A stretch of 64,000 nt of DNA from an uncultured Lachnospiraceae bacterium (GCA_910588655.1 CAJUPJ010000013.1:19793-83792); one strand, 5' to 3'; counted from the first letter of the stretch, positions 16,069 to 25,342 are shown. Notes: generated by a model from the letters alone, not told the origin. Numbers and translations are program-made.

Positions 16069-17867
16069 ATACGGCACTTTGGATTTGCCAGCTGGTAGTA
16101 CATGCCTTTCTTCTGCATAAGTTCTTCATGGCTTCCATCTTCCATTATGCCTTTGTTGTCAATATACAAAATCCTGTCTGCATTTTGTATTGTTGACAGC
16201 CTGTGGGCTATTATAAAACAGGTTTTTCCTTTAAGCACTGTTGTAAAGAGTTTCTGTACAAGCCTTTCTGTTTCTGTATCAATATTACTTGTTGCTTCAT
16301 CAAGTATAATAATATCAGGATCCATAAGCAGAAGCCTTGCAAATGAAAGAAGCTGCTTTTCACCAGCAGAAAGTTCTGTACCTTCACTTGATATAACTGT
16401 ATGGTACCCTTCTTTCTTTTTCATAATAAAGTCATGTGCAAATACCTTCTTAGCGGCATCCATGCACTCTTCATCAGTTGCATCTGGTCTTGAGAAGCGG
16501 ATATTCTCAATAATTTCACCACTGAAAAGAAATGTGTCCTGCATCATTACCCCGACACTGCCCCTTAATGAATTAAGGGTTACATCCCTTATATCAGTAC
16601 CATCAATTAAAACACTTCCACTGTCAATATCATAGAAACGGCTTAAAAGGCTCACTATTGTAGTTTTTCCTGCACCTGTAGGGCCAACAAGCGCAACCAT
16701 CTGCCCAGGTTTTACAGCCAGGTTTACATTCTGTAGGACTGGCATACCCTCTACATATGAGAATGTAACTTCTTTAAATTCTACTGCACCGCCTGTTACA
16801 CACAGCTCTGCCGCATCTTCTTTATCCCTGATATCACTTTCAGTACCAAGAACTTCAAATATACGCTCTATATTAGAAGTTATGCTGGCTACTGACTGGA
16901 GCTGCTGGCACACTACATATATTGCATCAGAAAACCGCTGCATATAAGTAGTAATTACTACAAGTGCCCCTAACGAAAACCCTGCACCAATATTATTTGT
17001 AATAATAAATAACGCTGTTATATACATTGCAACGCTGCAAAGAATTCTTACTCCTGCAAATGACAGCGGAAAGAAAAGTTCGCGGTATCTTGTTGTATTC
17101 ATAAATGCTTTATGGTATTTTTCTGAAAGCTCTATAAATATCTCATCATTTAATGCTTCCCTGTTAAATGCCTTTATTACTTCAAGCCCGTTTATATCCT
17201 CTGCCACAAATGCTGTCCTGTTGCTCATTTTATTACGGTCAATACGTGAATAGCGGTGCAGCGCTTTTGCAACAGCCCATAACAGCATGGCAAGCGGTAT
17301 GCTTACAACAATGCCCATTACTGCCATGCGTATTTCAACAAAACATATGCATATTACAGTAATTACCATTACAAGTACCCTGTCTATTACACGCAGCAGG
17401 TTATTTATAAAGAAATTCGCTATCTCATCCGTATAATTTGTAATACGCACAAGTATTTTACCTGTTGGCCTGCTGTCATAGTAATCAAAGCTTAGTTCCA
17501 TAAGCTTTGCAAATAAATCTTCTCTGAGCCGGCATACAATATTATTGCCAATTGTTGTAGCAGTTTTTGAAGAAAAATAATCTGCAATTACTGAACCAAG
17601 GCTTAATGTAATCCATAAACTTAATAAAATTACTGCTTTGCTCCCCGCATTATCTGGTACTGCCCCGTTATCTGGCAGTACCTCATTAATAATTTCCATA
17701 TTAATTGCAGTTGGCACAAGTGACAGCAATGCTGCACCCGAAAGCAGTACCGCCGCTTTTACATAATCCCGCTTATACTCTGCTGCATATGATAACAGGC
17801 GTTTAAACATAAAACCATTAAATTTTTCTTCTAATATCTCATCTTCATAATACAAGTTCCTGCCCAT
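16065..17867 (-). CDS. ABC exporter half-transporter B (permease-ATPase)
   Basis: A 600-residue type I ABC exporter half with six membrane helices (about 30-320) and a nucleotide-binding domain (about 355-590). Walker A is LVGPTGAGKTT, the signature is degenerate (TELSAGEKQLLSFARLLL) and Walker B is DPDIIILDEATSNID. The start at 17867 (MGRNLYYEDEILEEKF) has GGAGGTG 7 bases upstream and overlaps the previous gene by 23 bases; a longer start lacks a site. With the upstream gene it forms a heterodimeric exporter of the BmrCD/LmrCD/PatAB kind, usually multidrug. Its stop codon lies in the terminus of a palindromic element. Confidence 0.9.
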   Translation of the reverse strand: MGRNLYYEDEILEEKFNGFMFKRLLSYAAEYKRDYVKAAVLLSGAALLSLVPTAINMEIINEVLPDNGAVPDNAGSKAVILLSLWITLSLGSVIADYFSSKTATTIGNNIVCRLREDLFAKLMELSFDYYDSRPTGKILVRITNYTDEIANFFINNLLRVIDRVLVMVITVICICFVEIRMAVMGIVVSIPLAMLLWAVAKALHRYSRIDRNKMSNRTAFVAEDINGLEVIKAFNREALNDEIFIELSEKYHKAFMNTTRYRELFFPLSFAGVRILCSVAMYITALFIITNNIGAGFSLGALVVITTYMQRFSDAIYVVCQQLQSVASITSNIERIFEVLGTESDIRDKEDAAELCVTGGAVEFKEVTFSYVEGMPVLQNVNLAVKPGQMVALVGPTGAGKTTIVSLLSRFYDIDSGSVLIDGTDIRDVTLNSLRGSVGVMMQDTFLFSGEIIENIRFSRPDATDEECMDAAKKVFAHDFIMKKKEGYHTVISSEGTELSAGEKQLLSFARLLLMDPDIIILDEATSNIDTETERLVQKLFTTVLKGKTCFIIAHRLSTIQNADRILYIDNKGIMEDGSHEELMQKKGMYYQLANPKCRM

Positions 17868-19662
17868 GCACAAACACCTCCGTATCCATCTGCATCTTGT
17901 AAATATTTGCATATTTCCCGTTTAATTCCATAAGCTCATCAAAAGTGCCACGTTCAGCAACTTTCCCATTTTCCAGGAAAATGATTTCATCAAAATCTTT
18001 AAGTGCTACTGCCCTGTGAGTTGCCATAACCAGAGTCCTGCCCTGGAAATGGCTGTCAAGGCTTTTAAAGATTTTGCTTTCTGTTTCAATATCAAGTGCA
18101 CTTGTACAGTCATCAAGAATTGTGACTGGTGCATTTTTTAAAAGTGCCCTTGCAATGGCAACACGCTGTTTCTGCCCTCCAGAAAGCCCGAAACCTTTCT
18201 CACCAATAATAGTGTTATATCCGTCTGGAAAACCATATGCAAATTCGCTGACCTGTGCTATTTCACCACAGGCAAGCACTTCCTCCTCTGGTGCGCCAGG
18301 GTTATAATATGCAATATTTGCAGCAATGGAATTTGAAAACAAAAAGACATTCTGCATTGCATAGCCATATGCTTTTGCAATTTCATTGCGGCTGTATTCT
18401 TTAATATCTGCCCCGTCAATTGTAATAGTACCGTCCTCAAATTCTTCAAAAGCCTGCATTACACGCAGAAGCACTGACTTGCCGCTCCCTGTCTTTCCCA
18501 TAATCCCCACTTTCTTTCCATAAGGGATATCAAGCGAAACATCATCTAAAAGCTCATTGCCATCCGCTTTTGCACTTATATGTGACAGTACAATGTGTGG
18601 TGTTTCTGATACTTTTTTATCACCATAGAGTGCAGAAATTTCATCCTTTTTATCAAGAAGCCCATACAGTCTTTTTGCACTTACACTCTGCTCCTGGGCA
18701 TCTGCCATCATAAAAATAATATCTACAAAATTGCCACAGATTGATACAAGATATGTAAGAAATGCTGTATATTCACCTGTTGTCATCTTAAATCTTGTTG
18801 CCAGCCATATGCTTAGTACCATACTGGCAAGCATTACAAACTGGTCTGTTGTATCAAATGCAACGAAATATTTATACTGCTTTATACTGAAACCTGTTGA
18901 AAAATCCCTTAACTCCCTGCTCTTTTCATTAAACCTTCCAGCCCTTAAGCCTTCCCTTGCATATGCCTTAATTGTCCTTATGCCATAAATGCTTTCCTGC
19001 GTTTCTGTATTTAATGCTGAATTTCTCTCCCAGAGCTTGCCATACATTTCACCACACAGCTTTAAAAATTTCCTGGTTATTATCCCAAAAATAACAAGTG
19101 TCAGGAATGGCAGGAGCATAAGCCATATACTAATGCGTGAAAGCATTATTGAAGCAGTTATAATATAGAATAAACAGTCAATTATAAACGGGATAGTTGC
19201 AACATGGAAATTACGGATATTCTCTGCATCAGAATTTACAATAGTAATTAAATCGCCTGTACTGTATTCTTTAAGAAGCGGCATGCCAAATGAATTTATC
19301 TTCCTTAATACATCAAGACGTATCTTGTTGTCACATTTTATAGAAAAATAATGCGCCATATTCCAGCGCAGGTAAAATGTAACAAAATATAAAAGCAGAA
19401 ATAATAAAAATACACCTGTAAGAATAAACATCATCTGCCATAAATTACCTGGTGGTATATCCTTTACCAGAAAGGCAAATATACTGCTGTTTTCTGCTGG
19501 CTCTGCACCAAGTGCAGGATTAATTACATTGTCCACAATTAATGTTACAATCTGCGGCTCTACAATCTGTATAAGCCCTTGTGTAAGCCCAAACAGAATA
19601 CATATAGCCAGAATCCCATAAATTCTTTTATAATATGGATATGATTTCTTTAGAATTTCCAT
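17845..19662 (-). CDS. ABC exporter half-transporter A (permease-ATPase)
   Basis: A 605-residue partner of the gene that follows. Transmembrane region about 15-310, nucleotide-binding domain about 350-590 with Walker A IMGKTGSGKSVLL, signature FGLSGGQKQRVAIARALL and Walker B VTILDDCTSALD. The residue after the Walker B Asp pair is Cys instead of the catalytic Glu, so this half would carry the degenerate ATP site and the partner, with DEATS, the consensus one. That is the usual asymmetry of heterodimeric exporters. GGGAGG precedes the ATG. The leader carries a hairpin also found upstream of the esterase at 1 kb. Confidence 0.9.
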   Translation of the reverse strand: MEILKKSYPYYKRIYGILAICILFGLTQGLIQIVEPQIVTLIVDNVINPALGAEPAENSSIFAFLVKDIPPGNLWQMMFILTGVFLLFLLLYFVTFYLRWNMAHYFSIKCDNKIRLDVLRKINSFGMPLLKEYSTGDLITIVNSDAENIRNFHVATIPFIIDCLFYIITASIMLSRISIWLMLLPFLTLVIFGIITRKFLKLCGEMYGKLWERNSALNTETQESIYGIRTIKAYAREGLRAGRFNEKSRELRDFSTGFSIKQYKYFVAFDTTDQFVMLASMVLSIWLATRFKMTTGEYTAFLTYLVSICGNFVDIIFMMADAQEQSVSAKRLYGLLDKKDEISALYGDKKVSETPHIVLSHISAKADGNELLDDVSLDIPYGKKVGIMGKTGSGKSVLLRVMQAFEEFEDGTITIDGADIKEYSRNEIAKAYGYAMQNVFLFSNSIAANIAYYNPGAPEEEVLACGEIAQVSEFAYGFPDGYNTIIGEKGFGLSGGQKQRVAIARALLKNAPVTILDDCTSALDIETESKIFKSLDSHFQGRTLVMATHRAVALKDFDEIIFLENGKVAERGTFDELMELNGKYANIYKMQMDTEVFVHGQELVL

Positions 19663-19685
19663 TTATACCTCCCTCTCATAAAAAT

Positions 19686-19714
19686 CCCCATGCCGCCCCC
19701 GGCGGCATAAATAG
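19686..19714 (-). promoter_or_regulatory. Leader hairpin upstream of the ABC exporter
   Basis: Minus-strand TGCCGCC-GGG-GGCGGCA hairpin followed by TGGGGATTTTTATGA, 24 bases from the start codon. It matches the block at 1145-1174 in stem and flanks. The hairpin followed by a T-run could act as an attenuator. Confidence 0.45.
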
Positions 19715-19921
19715 TGATGAAATAACATGAAGCAACAAGTAATGGGCTTATTTTAATATACCAGCTATATAAATTCAAGCCCGGAAAAGCTTAAAAATTT
19801 CTATAATTATTCTTTAGCACCTGGAAGGCAGAAAATTTAATATTGTTTTTTATAATAATTCATGTATAATAATCTTTGTGGTTTGATATTCTTTTATTAC
19901 ATAGTTACAGAGGAGGTAGGC

Positions 19922-21766
19922 ATGGCCAGCTACAATGTAAACAATAGGAACAAAAAGGAAAAAGAGGAAAAGAAATTTTCTTTTTTCCTTATATTACCAG
20001 TTATAGCAGTTTTAGCAATAATCCCGCTTATTACATTTTATTACAAATATGACACTAAACTTGACCAGTTTGAGTGGTACAGCGGGCCTGTAAAACAAAC
20101 TGATTTTTTCTTGTATTATAAATCAGTTGCCCTGATTCTTGTATCAGTATATATGGTTTTTGCTGTTATATATATGGTTTTGGGCGAAGAAAGGAAATTT
20201 GCCTGGGATAAAAAACTAATCCCGCTTCTTATATATGCCATAATTTCATTTATATCAGCCATTGCTTCTAAATACTCATACTTTTCATTTAATGGTATAT
20301 ATGAACAGTTTGAGCCAGTATGGGTTTTAATAGGATATTTTATAATTGTGTACTACTGTTTCTTTGTATTCCAGGAAGAAACGGTACTGCGGCGTACTAT
20401 GAGATGGTTTATAGCAGGTATTTCCATAATGGCAGCACTTGGATTAAGCCAGGCATTTAAACATGATTTCCTGCGTACAGAAATGGGACAGAAGCTTATT
20501 TCGCCAGAAACAGGGCTTGAATTTAAATTTGAACTTGGACGTGCATACCTTACAGTATATAACCCTAACTACGTAGGTTTTTATGCAACCCTGGTTGTAC
20601 CTGTACTTGTTGCACTTATATTTACAACTAAAAAGCTCTGGTGCCGTATTGGTTATGCATTTCTTGCAGTTTCACTTGTAATTATACTTTTTGCATCACA
20701 GTCACGTGCAGGTGTTATTACAATAATAGTTTCACTGGTTATTATGCTTCTTTGCATGCGCAAAGTATTCCTTAAAAACTGGAAAATAACGGTTATTGCT
20801 ATTGCTGTATTTGCAGTTGCCTTTATTGGCATAAATGTAATGAACCAGAATATACTTATTGACCGTATGAAATCCATGTTTTCTACTACACCAGAAACAC
20901 ATCCGCTGGAAAGCATAGTTACTAACGATGATAACGTAACTATTAAATATAATGGTAATTCCCTTGTATTTAAAGTTGAACAGGATGAAGCTAATAATGA
21001 TATTTTCAACCTTGAAGATGGAAGTGGCAGCCCTGTAAGTTACAGTGCTACAGAAGACAATTCTGCTTATAAAATAGATGATACCCGTTTTCCTTTTACA
21101 TTTTCATCAGTAAGAGTGCCAAAATCATTTTATGGTTTCTTAGTAACCATTGACGGGCAGCCTTGGTATTTTTCAAACCTGATGAAACCAAATAATAAGA
21201 CTTATTATGCACTTGGCGGCAATATGTCTTTAATGAAGCTTACAGAACATGAGAAATCCCTTGATTTCCTTGAAAACCATTACCATTTTGCCAACGGGCG
21301 TGGTTATATATGGGCAAGGACTTTGCCACTTTTAAAGAAATATTTCCTGCTTGGCTCAGGCCCTGAAACATTTGTAATTGCATTTCCAAATAATGACCTG
21401 GTAGGTCTGTATAATTCATGGCACCAGAATGAAATAGTTACAAAACCACACTGCCTGTACTTACAGACTGCTGTACAGACAGGCGTTCCTTCATTAATTG
21501 CACTGCTTTTATTCTTTATATTTTATATTGTGAGCAGCTTTACAATTTACTGGAAACACAGTTATGAAGGTTATCTGCCTAAAATCGGGGTTGCTATACT
21601 GGCAAGCTCTATCGGGTATATGATACTTGCACTTACCAATGATTCATGTGTGGCTACATCACCTATATTCTTTGCATTAATAGGTATAGGGCTTGGAATT
21701 AATTACAGGTTAAAAAAAGATATAAAAAATAACAAATTACAGGCAGATGTGCAGAATAACGCTTAA
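19922..21766 (+). CDS. O-antigen ligase/polymerase-family membrane protein
   Basis: A 614-residue multi-pass membrane protein of the WaaL/Wzy_C superfamily, which transfer or polymerise lipid-linked glycans on the outer face. The first third has about nine hydrophobic helices; the family motif region appears as YNPNYVGFYATLVVPVLVAL. A soluble extracytoplasmic insert of about 190 residues (about 300-490) carries FANGRGYIWARTLPLLKK, GSGPETFVIAFP and HCLYLQTAVQTGVPSL, typical of the periplasmic Wzy_C loop. The ATG at 19922 has AGAGGAGG at 7 bases. It is followed after 33 bases by a CgeB-like glycosyltransferase; both run towards a flagellin gene, suggesting surface glycan or flagellin glycosylation. 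Confidence 0.82.
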   Translation: MASYNVNNRNKKEKEEKKFSFFLILPVIAVLAIIPLITFYYKYDTKLDQFEWYSGPVKQTDFFLYYKSVALILVSVYMVFAVIYMVLGEERKFAWDKKLIPLLIYAIISFISAIASKYSYFSFNGIYEQFEPVWVLIGYFIIVYYCFFVFQEETVLRRTMRWFIAGISIMAALGLSQAFKHDFLRTEMGQKLISPETGLEFKFELGRAYLTVYNPNYVGFYATLVVPVLVALIFTTKKLWCRIGYAFLAVSLVIILFASQSRAGVITIIVSLVIMLLCMRKVFLKNWKITVIAIAVFAVAFIGINVMNQNILIDRMKSMFSTTPETHPLESIVTNDDNVTIKYNGNSLVFKVEQDEANNDIFNLEDGSGSPVSYSATEDNSAYKIDDTRFPFTFSSVRVPKSFYGFLVTIDGQPWYFSNLMKPNNKTYYALGGNMSLMKLTEHEKSLDFLENHYHFANGRGYIWARTLPLLKKYFLLGSGPETFVIAFPNNDLVGLYNSWHQNEIVTKPHCLYLQTAVQTGVPSLIALLLFFIFYIVSSFTIYWKHSYEGYLPKIGVAILASSIGYMILALTNDSCVATSPIFFALIGIGLGINYRLKKDIKNNKLQADVQNNA

Positions 21767-21799
21767 ATAACTTGTACAGGATTTTAAAGGGGTTTAATT

Positions 21800-22993
21800 A
21801 TGAATATTTTATATCCACAATGGAAAAGTTTTGGCGTGGAAGATATTACAGAAGCATTTGAATTACTAGGGCATACTGTTATACAATATCCACATGAACC
21901 ATCTAACTACCGCATTGACCCGAAATACAAGTCAGAATTAAAGAAATATATACGTGCAGAAGGAATAGACCTGGTATTTACTTCAAACTATTTCCCAGTA
22001 ATATCAGACGCATGTAATGAAGCAAAAATCATTTATATATCATGGTGTTATGACAGTCCCCTTGTACTTACGTACTCCAGGACAGTTTTTAACCCATGTA
22101 ACAGGATATTTATATTTGACTCACAGATGGTCTATGACCTGGACTGCCTGGGCGTGAAAAATGTATTTTACATGCCTATGGCAGTAAATGCCAGAAGGCT
22201 TGCACAAATGTCCGCAACACCAGAGCAGAAAAAGATTATTGAAGCTGATGTATCTTTTGTAGGTTCTCTTTACACCGAAAAACACACCCTTTATGACAGG
22301 ATGGAAAAACTGGATGCACATACACGTGGATACCTGGAAGGTGTAATGGCATCACAGATGCTTGTATATGGCTATAATTTTATAGAAGAGGCCCTTACAC
22401 CTGCCATTATGGAAAAAATGCAGGAGGCAATGCCGCTTGAAACCAATATTGGCGGGATGGAAACACCAGGCTACACATATGCTAATTATTTCCTTTGCAG
22501 GAAAATAACACAGACAGAACGTACAGAAATACTGGGTGGCATAAGCCACATGTTAAAAGATACCACTCTTCCTGGCGGAATACCTGCAATGCCACTTAAG
22601 CTTTATACACCAGGGGAAACACCATTCCTGCCAGATGTAAAAAACATGGGTACAATACACTATATGTATGAAATGCCACTAGTTTTCCAGAACAGCAAAA
22701 TAAACTTAAATATTACATTGAGGAGCATTAAAAACGGAATTCCTTTAAGGGCAATGGATATAATGGGTGCTGGAGGCTTCCTGCTTACTAACTACCAGAA
22801 TGACTTTGACAGGCATTTTATAGATGGTGAGGACTTTGTAAGCTATTCCAGCAGGGAAGATTTATATAATAAAACCAGGTACTATCTTAAACATAATGAC
22901 GAACGCAGGGATATTGCAAGAAATGGCTGCAAAGCTGTGCGTGAAAACCACACATACGAAAAAAGGCTTGCAGAAATGCTTGATACAATATAA
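21800..22993 (+). CDS. CgeB-like glycosyltransferase (DUF3880 / GT1-like)
   Basis: A 397-residue soluble protein of the CgeB/spore-maturation glycosyltransferase family. Features are an N-terminal Rossmann-like half (MNILYPQWKSFGVEDITEAF, IIYISWCYDSPLVLTYS, FIFDSQMVYDL) and a C-terminal half with the donor-site signature IPLRAMDIMGAGGFLLTNYQND followed by DFVSYSSREDL. Homologues occur in spore-coat loci and in flagellin glycosylation loci. AAAGGGG precedes the start. The neighbour upstream is an O-antigen-ligase-like protein and the convergent neighbour is a flagellin-like gene, so a flagellar or envelope glycan is the most natural target (inference). Confidence 0.8.
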   Translation: MNILYPQWKSFGVEDITEAFELLGHTVIQYPHEPSNYRIDPKYKSELKKYIRAEGIDLVFTSNYFPVISDACNEAKIIYISWCYDSPLVLTYSRTVFNPCNRIFIFDSQMVYDLDCLGVKNVFYMPMAVNARRLAQMSATPEQKKIIEADVSFVGSLYTEKHTLYDRMEKLDAHTRGYLEGVMASQMLVYGYNFIEEALTPAIMEKMQEAMPLETNIGGMETPGYTYANYFLCRKITQTERTEILGGISHMLKDTTLPGGIPAMPLKLYTPGETPFLPDVKNMGTIHYMYEMPLVFQNSKINLNITLRSIKNGIPLRAMDIMGAGGFLLTNYQNDFDRHFIDGEDFVSYSSREDLYNKTRYYLKHNDERRDIARNGCKAVRENHTYEKRLAEMLDTI

Positions 22994-23008
22994 TACTTTA
23001 TACAGGAA

Positions 23009-23073
23009 AATGCCAGGCAGCAGTCCCAGTATATATATTATAAATATATACTGGGAAAACTGTACCTGGCATT
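23009..23073. terminator. Bidirectional terminator between glycosyltransferase and flagellin
   Basis: Outer arms AATGCCAGG/CCTGGCATT and inner arms CCCAGTATATAT/ATATATACTGGG make a long hairpin with T or A runs on both sides, placed between convergent genes. Confidence 0.8.
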
Positions 23074-23093
23074 TTATATGCTTTTATATAATA

Positions 23094-23843
23094 TTACATA
23101 CCTAAAAGTTTAGATACCATATCCTGCTGCATCTGCATCTGCTGGCTCTGCACAAAATAGCCATACTGCTGCATTACCTCACCCTTCTTCTGTTCAGTCA
23201 TATACTGTCCTACATCAAGGTCTTCAATACTTGACATTGAAGAAACCATATTTTCAGAAGAAATATTGCCCGTATTTACACTAACTTCCACAGCGTTGCT
23301 CTGTGCACCTAATGAACTTCTGGCGCTGCTGACTTTCTCAAGCGCATCATCAATTGTAGAAATATCAAACTTGCCAGTAACACTGTAATCCTTAATTCCA
23401 AGGTTCTCAAGTGTCATATCTTCCATTTTAATTGACAGCCCTCCGCCCTGCGGATTAAGTGCAAGGTGCATATCAGCCATACTGCCGTCTAAAAGATGCT
23501 TTGTATTAAACTGTGTATCCCTTGCTATGCTTGTTATATGTTCCTTTAACTGGTCAATTTCCTTCTGCATGGACTGCCTGTCAGAATCAGAATAAATAGC
23601 TGTGCTTGAAGCCTGCACGCTTAATTCCCTTATGCGCTGGAGGCTGTCTGTAATGTTTGAAAGAGCTTCATCTGCTGTCTTGACAGCACTTAAGCCATCT
23701 TCACCATTCCTTACACCCTGCTCATATCCTTTAGCCTGTGACAAATGCTTCTGTGCAATGGCAGAACCAGCAGGGTCATCCGTTACACGCTTCGTAAAAG
23801 AAGCATTATAATTGTTATTTACTGATGAAATACTGGTACTCAT
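23094..23843 (-). CDS. Flagellin-like protein, atypical C-terminus
   Basis: A 249-residue flagellin homologue. The N-terminal half has the D0/D1 signature (VRNGEDGLSAVKTADEAL, ITDSLQRIRELSVQAS, DRQSMQKEIDQLKEHI, DTQFNTKHLLDG). The C-terminal D1 helix is recognisable (IDDALEKVSSARSSLGAQSNAVE). The last 40 residues (TEQKKGEVMQQYGYFVQSQ, then QMQMQQDMVSKLLGM) are Met/Gln-rich and differ from the usual ILAQAATAMLAQANQ tail, and the N-terminal D0 helix is shortened. No other flagellar genes are near. A vegetative-type promoter rather than a sigma-D promoter lies upstream. It may be a minor filament, a secreted flagellin-like protein or a decaying copy. Confidence 0.82.
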   Translation of the reverse strand: MSTSISSVNNNYNASFTKRVTDDPAGSAIAQKHLSQAKGYEQGVRNGEDGLSAVKTADEALSNITDSLQRIRELSVQASSTAIYSDSDRQSMQKEIDQLKEHITSIARDTQFNTKHLLDGSMADMHLALNPQGGGLSIKMEDMTLENLGIKDYSVTGKFDISTIDDALEKVSSARSSLGAQSNAVEVSVNTGNISSENMVSSMSSIEDLDVGQYMTEQKKGEVMQQYGYFVQSQQMQMQQDMVSKLLGM

Positions 23844-23886
23844 AAAATCACCCCACTTCCATTAATTACATTATCTGGATAATTAT

Positions 23887-23915
23887 ATTATATGTTAGAA
23901 ATACAAAAACATCAA
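23887..23915 (-). promoter_or_regulatory. Promoter of the flagellin-like gene
   Basis: Minus-strand TTGATG (23910-23915), 17 bp, TATAAT (23887-23892). No GCCGATAA-type flagellar sigma box is seen. The flank of palindromic element E4 starts within about 20 bp upstream. Confidence 0.65.
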
Positions 23916-23979
23916 GACACAATTAGGATAATTTACGTCCGTTTCATAAATTCTTATACAAGAAACTTACAGATATAAG

Positions 23980-24270
23980 ATAATTTCCAGTTATCTTTTG
24001 TTGGAGGACGGACGCAGGGTCAGGTGTTCCACTAAATTATTCCATGACAGGGCACGTTCCCACTACGTCAGCCCACGCAACGGCACATAAAGCCCATATA
24101 TCCCAAAGGAAACTTACATTTCCTCTGGAACATATGGGCTTAAATGCCGGCGGTGCTGAAGTGCGCCTGTCATGGAATAATATTAGATGGCACACCGGAA
24201 ACCTGCTGTACACCAACAAACACAAAAAATATAACATACATGTAAAATAAATACTATAACTGGAAATTAT
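23980..24270. repeat. Palindromic element E4 (full copy)
   Basis: Inverted termini ATAATTTCCAGTTAT (23980-23994) and ATAACTGGAAATTAT (24256-24270) enclose 291 bp. The interior arms are AAGCCCATAT/ATATGGGCTT and AGGAAA/TTTCCT near the tip; GCCCACGCAACGGCACATAAAG and GCCGGCGGTGCTGAAGTGC blocks match E2 and E8. Outside both termini there is further similarity to other copies (CCGTCCGTCTAAG-type), so the true ends may lie 30-50 bp farther out. Confidence 0.75.
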
Positions 24271-24400
24271 GGTGTGGGAGAAGTGGCTTAGACGGACGGA
24301 AGTACAGTGATATTATTTTAGTATTAATATACTATATATGAGAACATCAGATGTTACACTGTATAATAAGTGGTTAGAAAAATCATTCCCCTCCACCCCG

Positions 24401-24527
24401 TTTCCAGTTATCTCTTTATTCCGTTTTTTATTGCAGGCTGCCGGTGACAGGTTTTACGTGCCAGATGCCATGAATTATTCCGTAAAAGGGGCACTTTAAC
24501 CCCGCCGGCATTTAAGCCTGTATATTA
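24401..24527. repeat. Half copy (E5) of the palindromic element
   Basis: Starts with the terminus TTTCCAGTTAT (24401-24411) and runs through TGACAGGTTTTACGTGCCAG, ATGCCATGAATTATTCC and GGGGCACTTTAACCCCGCCGG to the palindrome centre. There it stops, directly at the stop codon of the small secreted-protein gene. The right half is missing. Confidence 0.7.
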
Positions 24528-24959
24528 TTATATTCCAGCATATTTTCCTGTACCAGTTTCTGTTTTCTTATTTGATATAGTAACTGAACCAGGAACATTA
24601 CTAACTCCACTACTTGGTTTGCTAACACTTACTGTTCCATCTTTCCACACAAAATACCCTTGTGCATAATACTTCATAACAGTTCCACTACCCCAGGTAT
24701 GTTCTTTTTCATTTTTATACCAACCTTTACCGCTTGAAGAATGTAATGAAATACCATCTGAGTCTTCATCAGGCACAAAATATATTTTCTCAGTTACAAT
24801 ACTTCCATCATCTTCCTCATATACATTCACTTCAATTGGTTGTCCAAAATCCTCTGGAGCAACTGGAATTTCTGACGCTTTAGTACTAGTTGATACATTC
24901 ATTGCAAATATTAATGCTATAACAAAGAATAACTTGCTAATCTTTTTTATTTTTTCCAT
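24528..24959 (-). CDS. Small secreted protein of unknown function, possibly 3'-truncated
   Basis: A 143-residue protein with an N-terminal signal peptide (MEKIKKISKLFFVIALIFAM, cleavage near residue 28) and an acidic mature part (VNVYEEDDGSIVTEKIYFVPD) followed by a Gly/Ser/Lys-rich beta-type segment (GKGWYKNEKEHTWGSG, YAQGYFVWKDGTVSVSK). I do not recognise the family with certainty. The last codons read GKYAGI and the stop is immediately followed by a half palindromic element, so the original C-terminus may have been replaced. The region upstream is AT-rich and no clear partner is present; the PadR/HAAS pair is the nearest co-oriented unit. Confidence 0.7.
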   Translation of the reverse strand: MEKIKKISKLFFVIALIFAMNVSTSTKASEIPVAPEDFGQPIEVNVYEEDDGSIVTEKIYFVPDEDSDGISLHSSSGKGWYKNEKEHTWGSGTVMKYYAQGYFVWKDGTVSVSKPSSGVSNVPGSVTISNKKTETGTGKYAGI

Positions 24960-25033
24960 ATTAATTTGTAAATTTTATAAATATATATTGCGTTGTAAGT
25001 TCAATTTTCAACTATATTATCACCAAAATAATA

Positions 25034-25342
25034 TTATATTCCCAATTGCATAACTATCTCCTTTAACTTATTCCAGTCATATATATATTTTTCCAAAACT
25101 TTTAAACCACATTCTGTTATCTTATAATATTTCCTTTTAGGTCCTTTTGATTCCTCTCCATAATACACATCTGCAGCTCCCTCCTTTTTTAACCTCCTTA
25201 ATACTGCATAAAAAGTACTATCATTAACTTCTGGAAATATTATCTTCATCTCCCTCATTAAACTATATCCATAATAATCTTTTTCCGATAACTTATACAA
25301 TAAACACATTTCTAAAATTCCCTTTTTAATCTGTGCATCCAA
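25034..25342 (-). CDS. PadR-family transcriptional regulator (TTG start)
   Basis: A 102-residue winged-helix regulator. The TTG at 25342 is chosen because AGAGGT lies 7 bases upstream and the sequence from there, MDAQIKKGILEMCLLYKLSE, is the standard PadR N-terminus; an ATG six codons earlier has no ribosome site. The DNA-binding core is YGYSLMREM and STFYAVLRRLKKEGAADVYY, then GPKRKYYKIT. It overlaps the end of the HAAS-domain gene by 17 bases, an order opposite to the common padR-first arrangement. It probably represses the operon through an ACTATT-N8-AATAGT dyad in the promoter. Confidence 0.9.
   Translation of the reverse strand: MDAQIKKGILEMCLLYKLSEKDYYGYSLMREMKIIFPEVNDSTFYAVLRRLKKEGAADVYYGEESKGPKRKYYKITECGLKVLEKYIYDWNKLKEIVMQLGI

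Noticed and set aside
19715..19921. c-di-GMP or other riboswitch upstream of the O-antigen ligase gene
   Set aside because: No conserved riboswitch motif could be matched in the leader.
23980..24270. Short ORFs inside the palindromic elements as genes
   Set aside because: They are not conserved between copies, lack ribosome sites and mirror each other on both strands because the DNA is palindromic.
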